Assembly: GCA_003249645.1 (NCBI GenBank)
Contig: QKIH01000098.1
Location: 1 to 36,135 of the forward strand
Source: Desulfobulbaceae bacterium
GTDB lineage: Bacteria > Desulfobacterota > Desulfobulbia > Desulfobulbales > Desulfocapsaceae
Reading direction: 5' to 3'
DNA length: 36,135 nucleotides
The notes below the pieces were generated by a model, which saw only the letters and a program-made list of their open reading frames with translations, was not told the DNA's origin and ran no database searches. This document shows positions 25,268-34,568 of the stretch, piece after piece. The translations under genes and the position numbers were made by a program. Numbering within the stretch: position 1 is the first letter of the stretch; each line of letters starts with the position of its first letter.

Positions 25268-26542
25268 CTAGCGCAGCAGGAAAAACAGCAGCACACCAAC
25301 CAGGCAGAAGCCGCTGGTCGGCAAAACAATGCTGCGCCAGGTTTTTACAATATCTGCCTTGAAATAATCACAGGTTAGCACAAAACAGATGTGAATAGGA
25401 GAAATTAATACACCTGTAAACCCAGCAAATGAGGCAAGCACCAGATACGCAATCATCTGCGCGTCCATATTCAGGGTGTGCAGCAGGCCGATGAGCAAAG
25501 GAAAGGTTGCGCCGACAAAGGCAACGTTAATCCCGGCTATCATGCCGACCAGGAATGGAAGAAATACCGAGGCGGCAAAGAGAGCCACTCCACCACCGGC
25601 ACTCGCGGCCATTTCCTCGACAATGTTTGCCGCTGCCATGGACTCCTTGAAGACAAAGACCGCAGCTACCACACCGAGCATCGTCCAGAGACTTTTCTTT
25701 TTCAGCGAGGCAATAAAAAAATCCATCTTGAGCCTGTTCTGCACCATCACCACAACAACAGCAGCGGCAAGAGCAGCAAGCACTCCCCACTCAAAGGCAA
25801 TGTAATTAAACCAGCGGGCAAGAATCCATTCCAAGCCTACAGCTCCACCGATTGCTACCAGAAGCGGCAGACTTTCACGAAGTACAACGCCCGTTTTCCG
25901 TTCCTTTATCTCTCCCTGACCCTTGGGCTCTTCTATCTTCAGGACCTTTGAACGAAGCAGAAATATGTAGCCGAAACCGAACATGGCAAACACCGCCGGC
26001 CAGGTTTTCGAGATAAGTGCAGAAATAGGGATATCAGCCAGGGCAACAGTTAAAATAACGCCCGGATAAAGCGGCCAGGCCAGCTCCCATACATGCCTGA
26101 ACCAGTAGTTGATTGCCGCCTTCTGTTCCTGGCTCAAAGCCATGTTCTCACTGATCGTCTTAACCATCGGCGCAGAAAAAACCGCCCCTCCGGGCATCGG
26201 CAAGAGACCAATTAACGCTGGGAAAAAAACAAGACGCAGTCTTGGGTTGGTGAGATAACCGCTGAGGCCGTCCATCAGTCGTTTGGATTGTCCTGTTTTC
26301 TCCAGACCGTCGGAGAGAACCAGAATAAGGCCTACAATGCCCAGAAGAAAAAGAAACTTTTCCTGGGTAAGCCCGGCCAGCGTAAATTCGGCGATGGTTA
26401 CAGGCCCGAGACCGGAAAGAATCGCAAGCACAATAGCGCCGAGGAAAATGGATAGCCCAAGACCAATTTTGCGGCGCATGCCGACAAGCATGACCGTAAA
26501 AGCAACCAGTATTTTTATAAACGGCAAGAGAGCAGCAAACAT
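25268..26542 (-). CDS. DUF401-family integral membrane protein (putative transporter)
   Basis: A 424-residue, very hydrophobic protein with about ten or more predicted helices. It resembles the DUF401 group of the ion-transporter superfamily. Characteristic stretches are LPMPGGAVFSAPMVK near residue 115, the WFRHVWELAWPLYPG segment near 148-162, and the C-terminal SPIHICFVLTCDYF. Function is not established. It follows the K+ channel gene by 6 bases, so the two are co-transcribed, hinting at ion or osmotic function. Confidence 0.75.
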   Translation of the reverse strand: MFAALLPFIKILVAFTVMLVGMRRKIGLGLSIFLGAIVLAILSGLGPVTIAEFTLAGLTQEKFLFLLGIVGLILVLSDGLEKTGQSKRLMDGLSGYLTNPRLRLVFFPALIGLLPMPGGAVFSAPMVKTISENMALSQEQKAAINYWFRHVWELAWPLYPGVILTVALADIPISALISKTWPAVFAMFGFGYIFLLRSKVLKIEEPKGQGEIKERKTGVVLRESLPLLVAIGGAVGLEWILARWFNYIAFEWGVLAALAAAVVVVMVQNRLKMDFFIASLKKKSLWTMLGVVAAVFVFKESMAAANIVEEMAASAGGGVALFAASVFLPFLVGMIAGINVAFVGATFPLLIGLLHTLNMDAQMIAYLVLASFAGFTGVLISPIHICFVLTCDYFKADIVKTWRSIVLPTSGFCLVGVLLFFLLR

Positions 26543-26548
26543 AATCTA

Positions 26549-27673
26549 TCAAGGCAACCGTAATTCAATGTTTTTAGCTGTTTCCAGAAGCGGCCCCCAC
26601 TCAATATCAGGCCGGTGAGACGCTATTACAAAAAGGTGATCTTTTGATGTCACAACAATGTTTTCATGGGGATTAAGACACATTGATCCGTCCTCGAAAC
26701 GGCGAATACCGACAAGCAGGGCATGGGCGTCTGTCGCACGCAGCATCTGCCTGACAGCGGGGATGCCAAGGGTACAATCATGTTCAGGCCATGCCTCGAT
26801 TGAAAAAAACGTATTGCCGATCTTCGTATTCATCAACTGTAAAATCGCTTCAGAGAGATCCGGATTTGAAATTTCTCTTGCCAGCATCAGGTCGTTGATT
26901 CTGGTAATAACCCGAATTCTGCCGTATTGCTTTCCGGCAATACCGGCATGACGCACCTTGTTGATCCGCTGAATATGTCTGATGTTGACCCGATCCCGTA
27001 TATAAGCAGTTGTAAAGGCATCACGGTTGATCTCATCAACAGCCAGAGCGGCAAGAATAGTCTCATCATCACTTATCCCATATATGATAATAACCTTTGC
27101 CTGATCAACGCAAGCCCGCTTGAGAGTATCATCATCACCGATTCTTCCTTTGACAAACTCAACATCCTTGGTAAACGGATTTTCCTCATAATGCTCAGAA
27201 CAAACCACCAGTTCGACACCTTTATAGAGCCGGTCTGTCTGGATCTCCTTGATAAGCTTGCGCAACTTGCGTTCCGCGCCGCCGCCCAGGATGACAATAT
27301 GATCCTTCAGATTCAGTTGTGAAAGCCCTCGCATCCTTTGCCTCCTTCTTTCTATCACCTTATCAGCACCGGCACCGAGAATGGTAAACATAAGACCGAT
27401 ACCGAAAATCATATCAAAAACTGCTATTATCTGCCCCGGAATCGAGGTTGGAACCACATCACCATAGCCGACTGTGGTTGCCGTTACAAAAAACCACCAG
27501 GTTCCCTTCCATAATGTTTTCAGAAGAGTATCCTGGGCAAAGGCATCATAATCAAAGAACAGCAGTAAGCATGCAGAAATGCAATGCAACGTGAGCAGGA
27601 TAGCAATAATTGGTATCCAGTCATATTTTCTGAGCAGATATTTTATTCTGCGGCTGAAATAGAAATGTATCAT
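26549..27673 (-). CDS. Two-helix K+ channel with cytoplasmic RCK (TrkA-N) domain
   Basis: A 374-residue potassium channel resembling GsuK/MthK-type proteins. Two membrane helices (about 20-40 and 80-105) flank the pore with selectivity filter TVGYGD (67-72). After a basic linker, the Rossmann-like domain begins with VILGGG, where G-rich residues replace the usual GxGxxG order, followed by a second RCK/TrkA-C-like part to the end. Binding of a nucleotide or ion at this domain gates such channels. It is the first gene of a two-gene operon with the DUF401 protein. The start is taken as the ATG at 27673; its ribosome binding site is weak. Confidence 0.87.
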   Translation of the reverse strand: MIHFYFSRRIKYLLRKYDWIPIIAILLTLHCISACLLLFFDYDAFAQDTLLKTLWKGTWWFFVTATTVGYGDVVPTSIPGQIIAVFDMIFGIGLMFTILGAGADKVIERRRQRMRGLSQLNLKDHIVILGGGAERKLRKLIKEIQTDRLYKGVELVVCSEHYEENPFTKDVEFVKGRIGDDDTLKRACVDQAKVIIIYGISDDETILAALAVDEINRDAFTTAYIRDRVNIRHIQRINKVRHAGIAGKQYGRIRVITRINDLMLAREISNPDLSEAILQLMNTKIGNTFFSIEAWPEHDCTLGIPAVRQMLRATDAHALLVGIRRFEDGSMCLNPHENIVVTSKDHLFVIASHRPDIEWGPLLETAKNIELRLP

Positions 27674-27809
27674 AGATTTATCTGGTTAGCTTTCTGTCTT
27701 CCCTGGTAAGGCAGCTACTATAGAGGGATTCTACACTCTTGTCACGAGAATTAGCAGAGTGGCATATGCAGCGGTAATCATCGAAAGGGTGTCCATTTCG
27801 TAAACTATG

Positions 27810-27899
27810 TCACAATTTTACAATAGTGAAAATCAACAATATTTGTTATCACACTTTTGTGAAATATAGACAGAAGTGAATATTTCCCTTCACTGTCAC
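27810..27899. promoter_or_regulatory. Cluster of GTGA/TCAC inverted repeats upstream of urt promoter
   Basis: TCAC-N12-GTGA (27810-27829), TCAC-N6-GTGA (27849-27862) and GTGAA-N8-TTCAC (27876-27893), plus a further TCAC at 27896-27899, lie 100-200 bases upstream of the sigma-54 promoter, where enhancer-binding activators dock. The sites do not match the NtrC consensus TGCACC-N5-GGTGCA. The rest of 27674-28090 has no gene. Confidence 0.45.
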
Positions 27900-28002
27900 T
27901 CATATATCGATAACGTTAACAAAGCTTTACAATGTCGTTTTTACAACATCTTAGCACGTTTTCATTTATGTAAGAACAAAATTACCTTGTTGAAATTAGT
28001 CC

Positions 28003-28018
28003 TGGCACACTTCTTGTT
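28003..28018 (+). promoter_or_regulatory. Sigma-54 promoter of the urt-ure operon
   Basis: TGGCAC at 28003-28008 and TTGTT at 28014-28018 place the GG and G-T elements with the exact 10-base interval of the -24/-12 consensus; only the -12 GC is GT. It lies 72 bases upstream of the urtA start. Urea uptake under sigma-54/NtrC-type nitrogen control is common in proteobacteria. Confidence 0.75.
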
Positions 28019-28090
28019 ATGAAAACACCAGGATTCGAATATGACGAATTCAAAAACTTGTAATAACAATCATTCAACAGGAGAAAGGAA

Positions 28091-29380
28091 ATGAATGTAT
28101 CAACCAAGGTAAAAGCAGTTCTGGGAGTAACCGCTCTCTCTTTAGCCGTTTCGGCTTCTGCAATGGCTGCAGACGACACCATTAAAGTCGGTGTTCTTCA
28201 CTCACTTTCCGGCACCATGGCCATTAGTGAAACCACCCTCAAAGACACCATGCTGATGCTCATCGAAGAGCAGAATAAAAAAGGCGGTCTGCTTGGCAAG
28301 AAGCTCGAGGCCGTTGTTGTTGACCCTGCTTCAAACTGGCCTCTTTTTGCTGAAAAAGCAAAAGAGCTGATCGAAAAAGATCACGTAGCAGCCACCTTCG
28401 GCTGCTGGACTTCTGTTTCCAGAAAGTCTGTTCTTCCTGTATTTGAAGAAGAAAACAGCCTTCTCTTCTATCCTGTTCAGTATGAAGGTGAAGAATCTTC
28501 CAGAAACGTTTTCTACACCGGCGCTGCGCCGAACCAGCAGGCAATTCCTGCCGTTGACTACCTGATGAATGAAATCGGTGTAGAGCGCTGGGTTCTCGCC
28601 GGTACCGACTACGTATACCCAAGAACTACCAACAAGATCCTTGAAGCCTACCTGAAAGGCAAAGGTGTTGCGGCTGAAGACATCATGATCAACTACACAC
28701 CTTTCGGTCACTCTGACTGGCAGTCAATTGTAGCTGAAATCAAGAAATTTGGTTCTGCTGGCAAGAAAACAGCTGTTGTTTCCACCATCAACGGTGACGC
28801 AAACGTGCCGTTCTACAAAGAATTGGGTAATCAGGGCATCACTGCTGATTCCATTCCGGTTGTAGCATTCTCTGTTGGCGAGGAAGAGCTTTCCGGCATC
28901 GACACCAAGCCTCTGGTTGGTCACCTTGCAGCCTGGAACTACTTCATGAGCGTTGACAGTGAAGTAAACGATGAGTTTATCACCAACTGGCACAAGTTCA
29001 TCAAGAGCGATGCGCGTGTTACCAACGACCCGATGGAGGCACACTACATCGGTTTCAATATGTGGGTAAAAGCAGTTGAAAAAGCAGGAACCACCGACTC
29101 TGACGCAGTTCAGGAAGCAATCATCGGTGTAACAGTACCAAACCTTTCCGGCGGCTACTCTGCAATGATGCCGAACCATCACATCACCAAGCCAGTACTT
29201 ATCGGTGAAATTCAGGAAGACGGACAGTTTGAAATTGTCTGGGAAACATCAGGTCTCGTTGTCGGCGATGCATGGTCCGACTACCTTGAAGGCTCAAAAG
29301 ACCTTATCTCCGACTGGAGAAAGCCTCTTTCCTGCGGTGCATACAATGTTGTAACCGGCAAATGTTCCGGTACCAAGTAA
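28091..29380 (+). CDS. urtA: Urea ABC transporter substrate-binding protein UrtA
   Basis: Periplasmic urea-binding protein of a high-affinity importer, 429 residues with a signal peptide (cleavage near residue 26, AMA-ADD). The mature part has the family's opening KVGVLHSLSGTMAISE, then GCWTSVSRKSVLPVFE, LLFYPVQYEGEE and YVYPRTTNKIL, all typical of UrtA. The ribosome binding site AGGAGAAAGGA precedes the ATG. It is the first gene after the sigma-54 promoter and is followed by an attenuator hairpin, as for other abundant binding proteins. The urease genes downstream confirm urea as the substrate. Confidence 0.96.
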   Translation: MNVSTKVKAVLGVTALSLAVSASAMAADDTIKVGVLHSLSGTMAISETTLKDTMLMLIEEQNKKGGLLGKKLEAVVVDPASNWPLFAEKAKELIEKDHVAATFGCWTSVSRKSVLPVFEEENSLLFYPVQYEGEESSRNVFYTGAAPNQQAIPAVDYLMNEIGVERWVLAGTDYVYPRTTNKILEAYLKGKGVAAEDIMINYTPFGHSDWQSIVAEIKKFGSAGKKTAVVSTINGDANVPFYKELGNQGITADSIPVVAFSVGEEELSGIDTKPLVGHLAAWNYFMSVDSEVNDEFITNWHKFIKSDARVTNDPMEAHYIGFNMWVKAVEKAGTTDSDAVQEAIIGVTVPNLSGGYSAMMPNHHITKPVLIGEIQEDGQFEIVWETSGLVVGDAWSDYLEGSKDLISDWRKPLSCGAYNVVTGKCSGTK

Positions 29381-29392
29381 TTTACGCATCTC

Positions 29393-29425
29393 TCCCGGGA
29401 CCCTTTGGTCCCGGGAACCCTTTTT
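29393..29425 (+). terminator. Attenuator hairpin between urtA and urtB
   Basis: TCCCGGGACC (29393-29402) pairs perfectly with GGTCCCGGGA (29407-29416) around CTTT, followed by ACCC and five T. It lies 12 bases after the urtA stop and 17 bases before urtB. It would end many transcripts and stabilise urtA mRNA, giving more binding protein than permease. Confidence 0.75.
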
Positions 29426-29441
29426 CTCTACCCTACTTTTT

Positions 29442-31064
29442 ATGATGAACACCAAAATAAAAATTTTCATGCTCGTCCTTACACTGTTGAGCCTTTGCGG
29501 AATCATCAGTCCGGCTTTCTCAGCAGAAGCTGCAGACGACCAGTTCCAGAAAGGACTCACCCTTCTGCAGGACAAAAGCTTTGAGAAAAAAGAACAGGGC
29601 ATCGAGCTTATCAGCACCAGCGGTTCACCAAAATCGTATGCAGTTCTATCCAATGTGCTTGAAGGAAATTTATACTTCACCAAGTCAGGAGAAAACTTCG
29701 TTGTGGCAGAATTAGACGGCGGAGACGCCAGGATTAAAGACATTCTGACCGATGAAGATCTCGGAACGGTAAAGAAAAGAGATATTAAGAAAATTACCAT
29801 CAATAATCAGCTGCGCGGCACCTTGAAAGCTGCCATCGCCCAGCTTGATCTGACCAGTCCGGATAAAAATATCCGCCTTGCTGCAGTTATGGCTCTTCTT
29901 GACAATATCAGTCCGGAATCGGTCAAACCACTTGAAAAATACTTAAAAACAGAAAAAAACAGTGACGTAAAAGAATACCTTCACATCGCTCTCGCCCTTG
30001 CCGGCTTGCAGGATTCTTCTGCTAATAAACGGCTGGAGGCACTTGGGACGCTGAAAGGAGCGCTGCATCCTGCCGTTAAAAACGCCGTTCAGCAATTGCT
30101 CGATAAAGAACAGGACGAGGCGGTAAAACATAAAGCGGAAACAATTTTATCATCAATTGAAGTAACCACCGCCTGGTACGGTAAACTTGAAACTATATTT
30201 TTTGGCCTGAGCATGGGCTCGGTGCTGGTACTGGCAGCAATCGGTCTTGCCATCACCTTCGGTGTTATCGGCGTCATCAATATGGCCCACGGTGAACTGA
30301 TCATGCTGGGAGCCTATACCACCTATGTCATCCAGCAGCTGATGCCGAATAATATCGGTCTCTCTGTCATTTTAGCCATTCCTGCCGCTTTTTGCGTATC
30401 CGGTCTTGTCGGTATAGTTATCGAAAAATCGGTTATCCGCTTTCTCTACGGACGTCCGCTTGAGACCCTGCTGGCAACTTTCGGTATCAGCCTTGTACTG
30501 CAGCAGGCTGTACGCTCAATCTTTTCACCTTTAAACAAAAGTGTCGCCACCCCTGAGTGGATGAGCGGATCAATCATGATCAATCCGGTTCTTTCCCTTA
30601 CAACCAACCGGGTTACAATATTCATCTTTGCAATTCTGGTTTTTGCAGGACTCTTCCTTCTGATGAAGAAATCAAGTCTCGGTCTTCATGTCCGGGCTGT
30701 CTCCCAGAATCGTGCAATGGCAAAAGCCATGGGTGTACGGGCTGCCCGAGTTGACGCCTTAACCTTCGGTCTTGGCTCCGGTATCGCCGGTATTGCAGGG
30801 GTTGCCCTGTCACAACTGACAAATGTCGGACCGAATCTTGGTCAGGCATACATTGTCGACTCCTTCATGGTCGTGGTTTTCGGCGGCGTCGGCAATCTCT
30901 GGGGAACCATGCTTGGCGGTCTCACTTTAGGCGTTGCCAACAAGATACTTGAACCGTGGAGCGGTGCAGTTCTGGCCAAGATCCTGATCCTGGTTTTCAT
31001 TATCTTATTTATTCAGAAACGTCCTCAGGGCCTGTTCCCGCAAAAGGGCAGAGCTGCGGAGTAA
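29442..31064 (+). CDS. urtB: Urea ABC transporter permease UrtB
   Basis: Inner-membrane channel subunit, 540 residues. As in many proteobacterial UrtB proteins, the chain starts with a signal-like segment and a periplasmic region of about 210 residues (LTLLQDKSF and repeat-like AVMALLDNI segments). The LivH-type membrane domain then runs from about residue 248, with the NMAHGELIMLGAYTTY motif and the TFGISLVLQQAVR and GGVGNLWGTMLGG segments typical of this permease class. urtC follows after 3 bases. Confidence 0.95.
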   Translation: MMNTKIKIFMLVLTLLSLCGIISPAFSAEAADDQFQKGLTLLQDKSFEKKEQGIELISTSGSPKSYAVLSNVLEGNLYFTKSGENFVVAELDGGDARIKDILTDEDLGTVKKRDIKKITINNQLRGTLKAAIAQLDLTSPDKNIRLAAVMALLDNISPESVKPLEKYLKTEKNSDVKEYLHIALALAGLQDSSANKRLEALGTLKGALHPAVKNAVQQLLDKEQDEAVKHKAETILSSIEVTTAWYGKLETIFFGLSMGSVLVLAAIGLAITFGVIGVINMAHGELIMLGAYTTYVIQQLMPNNIGLSVILAIPAAFCVSGLVGIVIEKSVIRFLYGRPLETLLATFGISLVLQQAVRSIFSPLNKSVATPEWMSGSIMINPVLSLTTNRVTIFIFAILVFAGLFLLMKKSSLGLHVRAVSQNRAMAKAMGVRAARVDALTFGLGSGIAGIAGVALSQLTNVGPNLGQAYIVDSFMVVVFGGVGNLWGTMLGGLTLGVANKILEPWSGAVLAKILILVFIILFIQKRPQGLFPQKGRAAE

Positions 31065-31067
31065 TAT

Positions 31068-32153
31068 ATGTCACTGTTAAAACCAATATACACGGACAAA
31101 CCCGGCATGATCCTGCTGACAGTGCTTACTGCTACAGCTGTAATTGTTCCGGTTTTCAATCTGGCCTTCCCCGAAGGACATGCCCTGCATATATCAACCT
31201 TTACCATGACGCTGATCGGCAAGTACCTCTGCTATGCACTGCTTGCAATCGCGGTTGATCTGGTCTGGGGATATTTAGGGATTTTAAGCCTTGGACACGG
31301 AGCCTTCTTTGCCCTCGGCGGCTATGCCATGGGGATGTACCTGATGCGGCAGATCGGTGACCGCGGTGTTTACGGCAACCCGATCCTGCCTGACTTTATG
31401 GTCTTTCTCAACTGGCATGAGCTGCCATGGTTCTGGCACGGATTCAACTGGTTCTGGTTCGCCATGCTGATGGTCATCTTAGTTCCTGCCGCCCTGGCTT
31501 TCGTCTTCGGCTGGTTCGCCTTCAGCTCAAGGGTCACTGGCGTGTATCTCTCTATTATTACCCAGGCCATGACCTACGCTCTATGGCTTGCCTTTTTCCG
31601 CAACGAGATGGGTTTTGGCGGCAACAACGGGCTTACAGACTTCAAGGATATACTGGGCTTCTCCCTGCAAAATGATACGACCAAAGCAGGACTCTTTCTG
31701 GCTTCTGCCATCGCTCTTGGCCTGGGATATGTTATCTGCAGGTACATCACCCAGTCTAAACTCGGCAAGGTCAGCACCGCCATCCGCGATCAGGAATCGC
31801 GGGTTCGTTTCATCGGCTACAAGGTCCAGAATTTCAAGTTGTTCATCTTTACCTTTTCAGCAATTCTGGCAGGCATTGCCGGGGCTCTTTATGTCCCGCA
31901 GGTTGGTATCATCAACCCCACCGAGTTCTCGCCGCTCAACTCCATTGAAATAGTTATCTGGGTTGCTGTCGGAGGCCGCGCCACCCTGTACGGTGCTGTA
32001 ACCGGTGCCCTGGTGGTGAACTACGCAAAAAGCTATCTGACTGCGGCCTTTCCAGATGCCTGGCTGTTCGGTCTCGGTGCACTTTTTATTCTGGTCACAC
32101 TTTTTCTGCCCAGGGGCATCACCGGTCTGTTAAGGAAAAAGGAGGGACAATAA
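31068..32153 (+). CDS. urtC: Urea ABC transporter permease UrtC
   Basis: Second inner-membrane subunit, LivM type, 361 residues. The conserved LGHGAFFALGGYAMGMYLM motif (about residues 75-93), the GLTDF loop and the GGRATLYGAVTGALVV C-terminal segment identify it. It pairs with UrtB to form the channel. Its stop TAA shares one base with the urtD ATG (TAATG at 32153), implying translational coupling. Confidence 0.95.
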   Translation: MSLLKPIYTDKPGMILLTVLTATAVIVPVFNLAFPEGHALHISTFTMTLIGKYLCYALLAIAVDLVWGYLGILSLGHGAFFALGGYAMGMYLMRQIGDRGVYGNPILPDFMVFLNWHELPWFWHGFNWFWFAMLMVILVPAALAFVFGWFAFSSRVTGVYLSIITQAMTYALWLAFFRNEMGFGGNNGLTDFKDILGFSLQNDTTKAGLFLASAIALGLGYVICRYITQSKLGKVSTAIRDQESRVRFIGYKVQNFKLFIFTFSAILAGIAGALYVPQVGIINPTEFSPLNSIEIVIWVAVGGRATLYGAVTGALVVNYAKSYLTAAFPDAWLFGLGALFILVTLFLPRGITGLLRKKEGQ

Positions 32154-32983
32154 TGACCATGATCGAAAGCATCCACCCGATCTTCAAGCGGGATGAAGTC
32201 TTTGAGTTTTTAAAGCCCGAGGCTGCACCCTCATTGAACCTTAGCAGCGGTGTAATTCTCTATCTTGAAGGCATCAGTGTCAGCTTTGACGGTTTTAAGG
32301 CGATCAACGATCTCAATCTCTACATCAACGACGGTGAACTGCGCTGCATAATCGGCCCCAACGGTGCCGGCAAGACCACCATGATGGATATCATCACCGG
32401 TAAAACAAAGCCCGATTCCGGGTCTGCCTGGTTCGGCCAGAACATCAACCTGCTGAAAATGGATGAACCATCTATTGCAGCAGCGGGTATCGGTCGCAAA
32501 TTCCAGAAACCGACTGTCTTTGAAAGCCACACCGTTCATGACAACCTTGAACTCGCCATGGCGGCTGACAAGACTGTTTTTCCAACCCTTACAGCCAAAC
32601 TGAACAGTGAACAGGAAGACCGGATAGCCGAGACGCTGAAGCTGATCGGTCTGCAGGAGCATCCATACAATTATGCCGGTTCCCTCTCCCACGGCCAGAA
32701 ACAGTGGCTTGAAATCGGCATGTTGCTGATGCAGCGCCCGAAACTGCTGCTCATCGACGAGCCGGTTGCCGGCATGACCCATCAGGAAATGGACCGAACC
32801 GCCGAATTACTGACTAGCCTTGCAGGTGAACATTCCGTTGTGGTGGTTGAACATGACATGGATTTCATCCGGTCAATCGCCAGAAAGGTTTCGGTTCTTC
32901 ACCAGGGTTCCATCCTTGCCGAAGGAACCATGGATGAAGTGCAGAACAATCAAAAAGTTATCGAAGTATATCTCGGAGGCTGA
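32153..32983 (+). CDS. urtD: Urea ABC transporter ATPase UrtD
   Basis: LivG-type ATPase of the urea importer, 276 residues, with about 35 residues before the ABC domain as is usual for UrtD. Walker A is GPNGAGKTT, the signature is LSHGQKQWLEIG, and Walker B LLLIDEPVAGM is followed by VVVEHDMDFI. The overlap with urtC and the tight spacing to urtE indicate equimolar synthesis. GGAGGGA precedes the ATG. Confidence 0.95.
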   Translation: MTMIESIHPIFKRDEVFEFLKPEAAPSLNLSSGVILYLEGISVSFDGFKAINDLNLYINDGELRCIIGPNGAGKTTMMDIITGKTKPDSGSAWFGQNINLLKMDEPSIAAAGIGRKFQKPTVFESHTVHDNLELAMAADKTVFPTLTAKLNSEQEDRIAETLKLIGLQEHPYNYAGSLSHGQKQWLEIGMLLMQRPKLLLIDEPVAGMTHQEMDRTAELLTSLAGEHSVVVVEHDMDFIRSIARKVSVLHQGSILAEGTMDEVQNNQKVIEVYLGG

Positions 32984-33681
32984 TGATGCTCAAGATTGAT
33001 AATCTCAACCAGTTTTACGGCGAGAGCCATACCCTCTGGGATCTGAGTGTGGAAATTGAACCGGGTGCCTGCACCGTTCTGATGGGCAGAAACGGTGTTG
33101 GCAAAACAACGCTGCTGCAGTGCATCATGGGTCTTCTGCCTGTTAAATCAGGTTCAATCCTGTTTAAGGATATGGAACTGACCAGACAGGCGCCTGAGCT
33201 GCGTTCACGCTCCGGCATTGGTTATGTGCCGCAGGGCCGTCAGATATTTCCCCTGCTTACCGTTGAAGAGAACCTCAAGATCGGCCTCAGTGCGGCACGA
33301 GGCGGGGCAAAAGGTATCCCCGATCTCGTTTATGAGCTGTTTCCCGTATTAAAGGAAATGCTCGGCAGACGCGGCGGTGACCTTTCCGGCGGCCAGCAGC
33401 AGCAGCTCGCCATTGGTCGTGCCCTGGTATTAAACCCTGAATTTCTCATTCTCGACGAACCCACCGAGGGTATTCAGCCAAACATCGTGCAGGAGATCGG
33501 TGCGATCATTAAAAAACTCAATACCGAACTCGGCCTCACCGTCCTGCTGGTTGAGCAGAAACTTCCATTTGCACGTCTGGTCGGCGATAATTTCTTTATC
33601 ATGGACAGAGGACGTTGTGTTGAGCACGGAAAGATTGACCAGCTTAACGATCAACTGGTAAAAGAGTATCTCACCGTTTAA
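32983..33681 (+). CDS. urtE: Urea ABC transporter ATPase UrtE
   Basis: LivF-type ATPase, 232 residues, with Walker A GRNGVGKTT, signature LSGGQQQQLAIGRA, Walker B FLILDEPTEGI and VLLVEQKL for the switch region. The first ATG (32983) overlaps the urtD stop by one base; the second ATG at 32986 sits six bases from GGAGG and is equally possible. It completes the urtABCDE set. ureD follows after 27 bases. Confidence 0.95.
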   Translation: MMLKIDNLNQFYGESHTLWDLSVEIEPGACTVLMGRNGVGKTTLLQCIMGLLPVKSGSILFKDMELTRQAPELRSRSGIGYVPQGRQIFPLLTVEENLKIGLSAARGGAKGIPDLVYELFPVLKEMLGRRGGDLSGGQQQQLAIGRALVLNPEFLILDEPTEGIQPNIVQEIGAIIKKLNTELGLTVLLVEQKLPFARLVGDNFFIMDRGRCVEHGKIDQLNDQLVKEYLTV

Positions 33682-33708
33682 GAGGAGTAACTTAACCGCA
33701 GAAAAGAG

Positions 33709-34539
33709 ATGCTACAATCACCTGAAGACAGCTGGCATGGACGCCTGAACCTCCGCATCATCAATAAAGATGGCCGAAGTGTTGTGGATAAAAGCAGCCA
33801 GAGCGGCCCATTGACCATACAGCATCCGTTTTATCCGGAAAGTGACGAGGTGTGCCATATTTACCTGCTCCACCCGCCAGGCGGTGTTGTCGGTGGAGAT
33901 GTGCTTGATCTAGACGTCACCCTCGATCAGTCTGGAGCAGCACTCCTGACCACCCCGGGCGCCACCAAATTTTATCGCTCAGCAGGACCAAGAGCTGTTC
34001 AGAATCAGACTTTCACCGTTTGTTCAGAAAGCAGTCTTGAGTGGTTGCCTCAGGAAACCATCTATTTTCCAAACGCCAATGCCGGGTTGCATACAAGAAT
34101 CAATCTGGAAGACAGCGGCCGATATCTCGGCTGGGATATTCACTGTCTTGGGCTTCCGGTCAATAATGAAGATTTTGATGACGGCCAGGCTCATGTCGGT
34201 TTCAGCATTTACCGTAATGGCAAATCGGTTGTGCTTGAAAAAGTGATTGTCGACAAGGCCAAATCAAGGTACCAGTCTGCATTTTTGCAGAACAATCCCG
34301 TTTTTGCCACCCTGACTGCCACTGGGGCCGACCAGAGCCTGCTTGACTGCTTACGGGAAAAGATTGCACCGGCCAGTCGAGGATGCTGGGCGGCAAGCCT
34401 GATTGATGATATAGTACTTGTACGTTATGTTGGCGCCAGCACCAGTGAGGTACGCAAGATTTTTGTCGACTGCTGGCACCTTATCCGTCCTCATACTTTA
34501 AAAAAAGAAGCTGTTCTGCCCCGCATCTGGGCCACCTGA
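33709..34539 (+). CDS. ureD: Urease accessory protein UreD
   Basis: Cytoplasmic chaperone that binds apo-urease and works with UreF and UreG to deliver nickel. The 276-residue length is typical. Conserved stretches include [30 protein letters not shown] and [13 protein letters not shown], each a hallmark of UreD. The genes for UreE, UreF and UreG are expected beyond the right edge of the window. Placing ureD before ureABC is the common order. Confidence 0.95.
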   Translation: MLQSPEDSWHGRLNLRIINKDGRSVVDKSSQSGPLTIQHPFYPESDEVCHIYLLHPPGGVVGGDVLDLDVTLDQSGAALLTTPGATKFYRSAGPRAVQNQTFTVCSESSLEWLPQETIYFPNANAGLHTRINLEDSGRYLGWDIHCLGLPVNNEDFDDGQAHVGFSIYRNGKSVVLEKVIVDKAKSRYQSAFLQNNPVFATLTATGADQSLLDCLREKIAPASRGCWAASLIDDIVLVRYVGASTSEVRKIFVDCWHLIRPHTLKKEAVLPRIWAT

Positions 34540-34568
34540 ACGAAGGTTATTACATTTGGGAGAAAACC

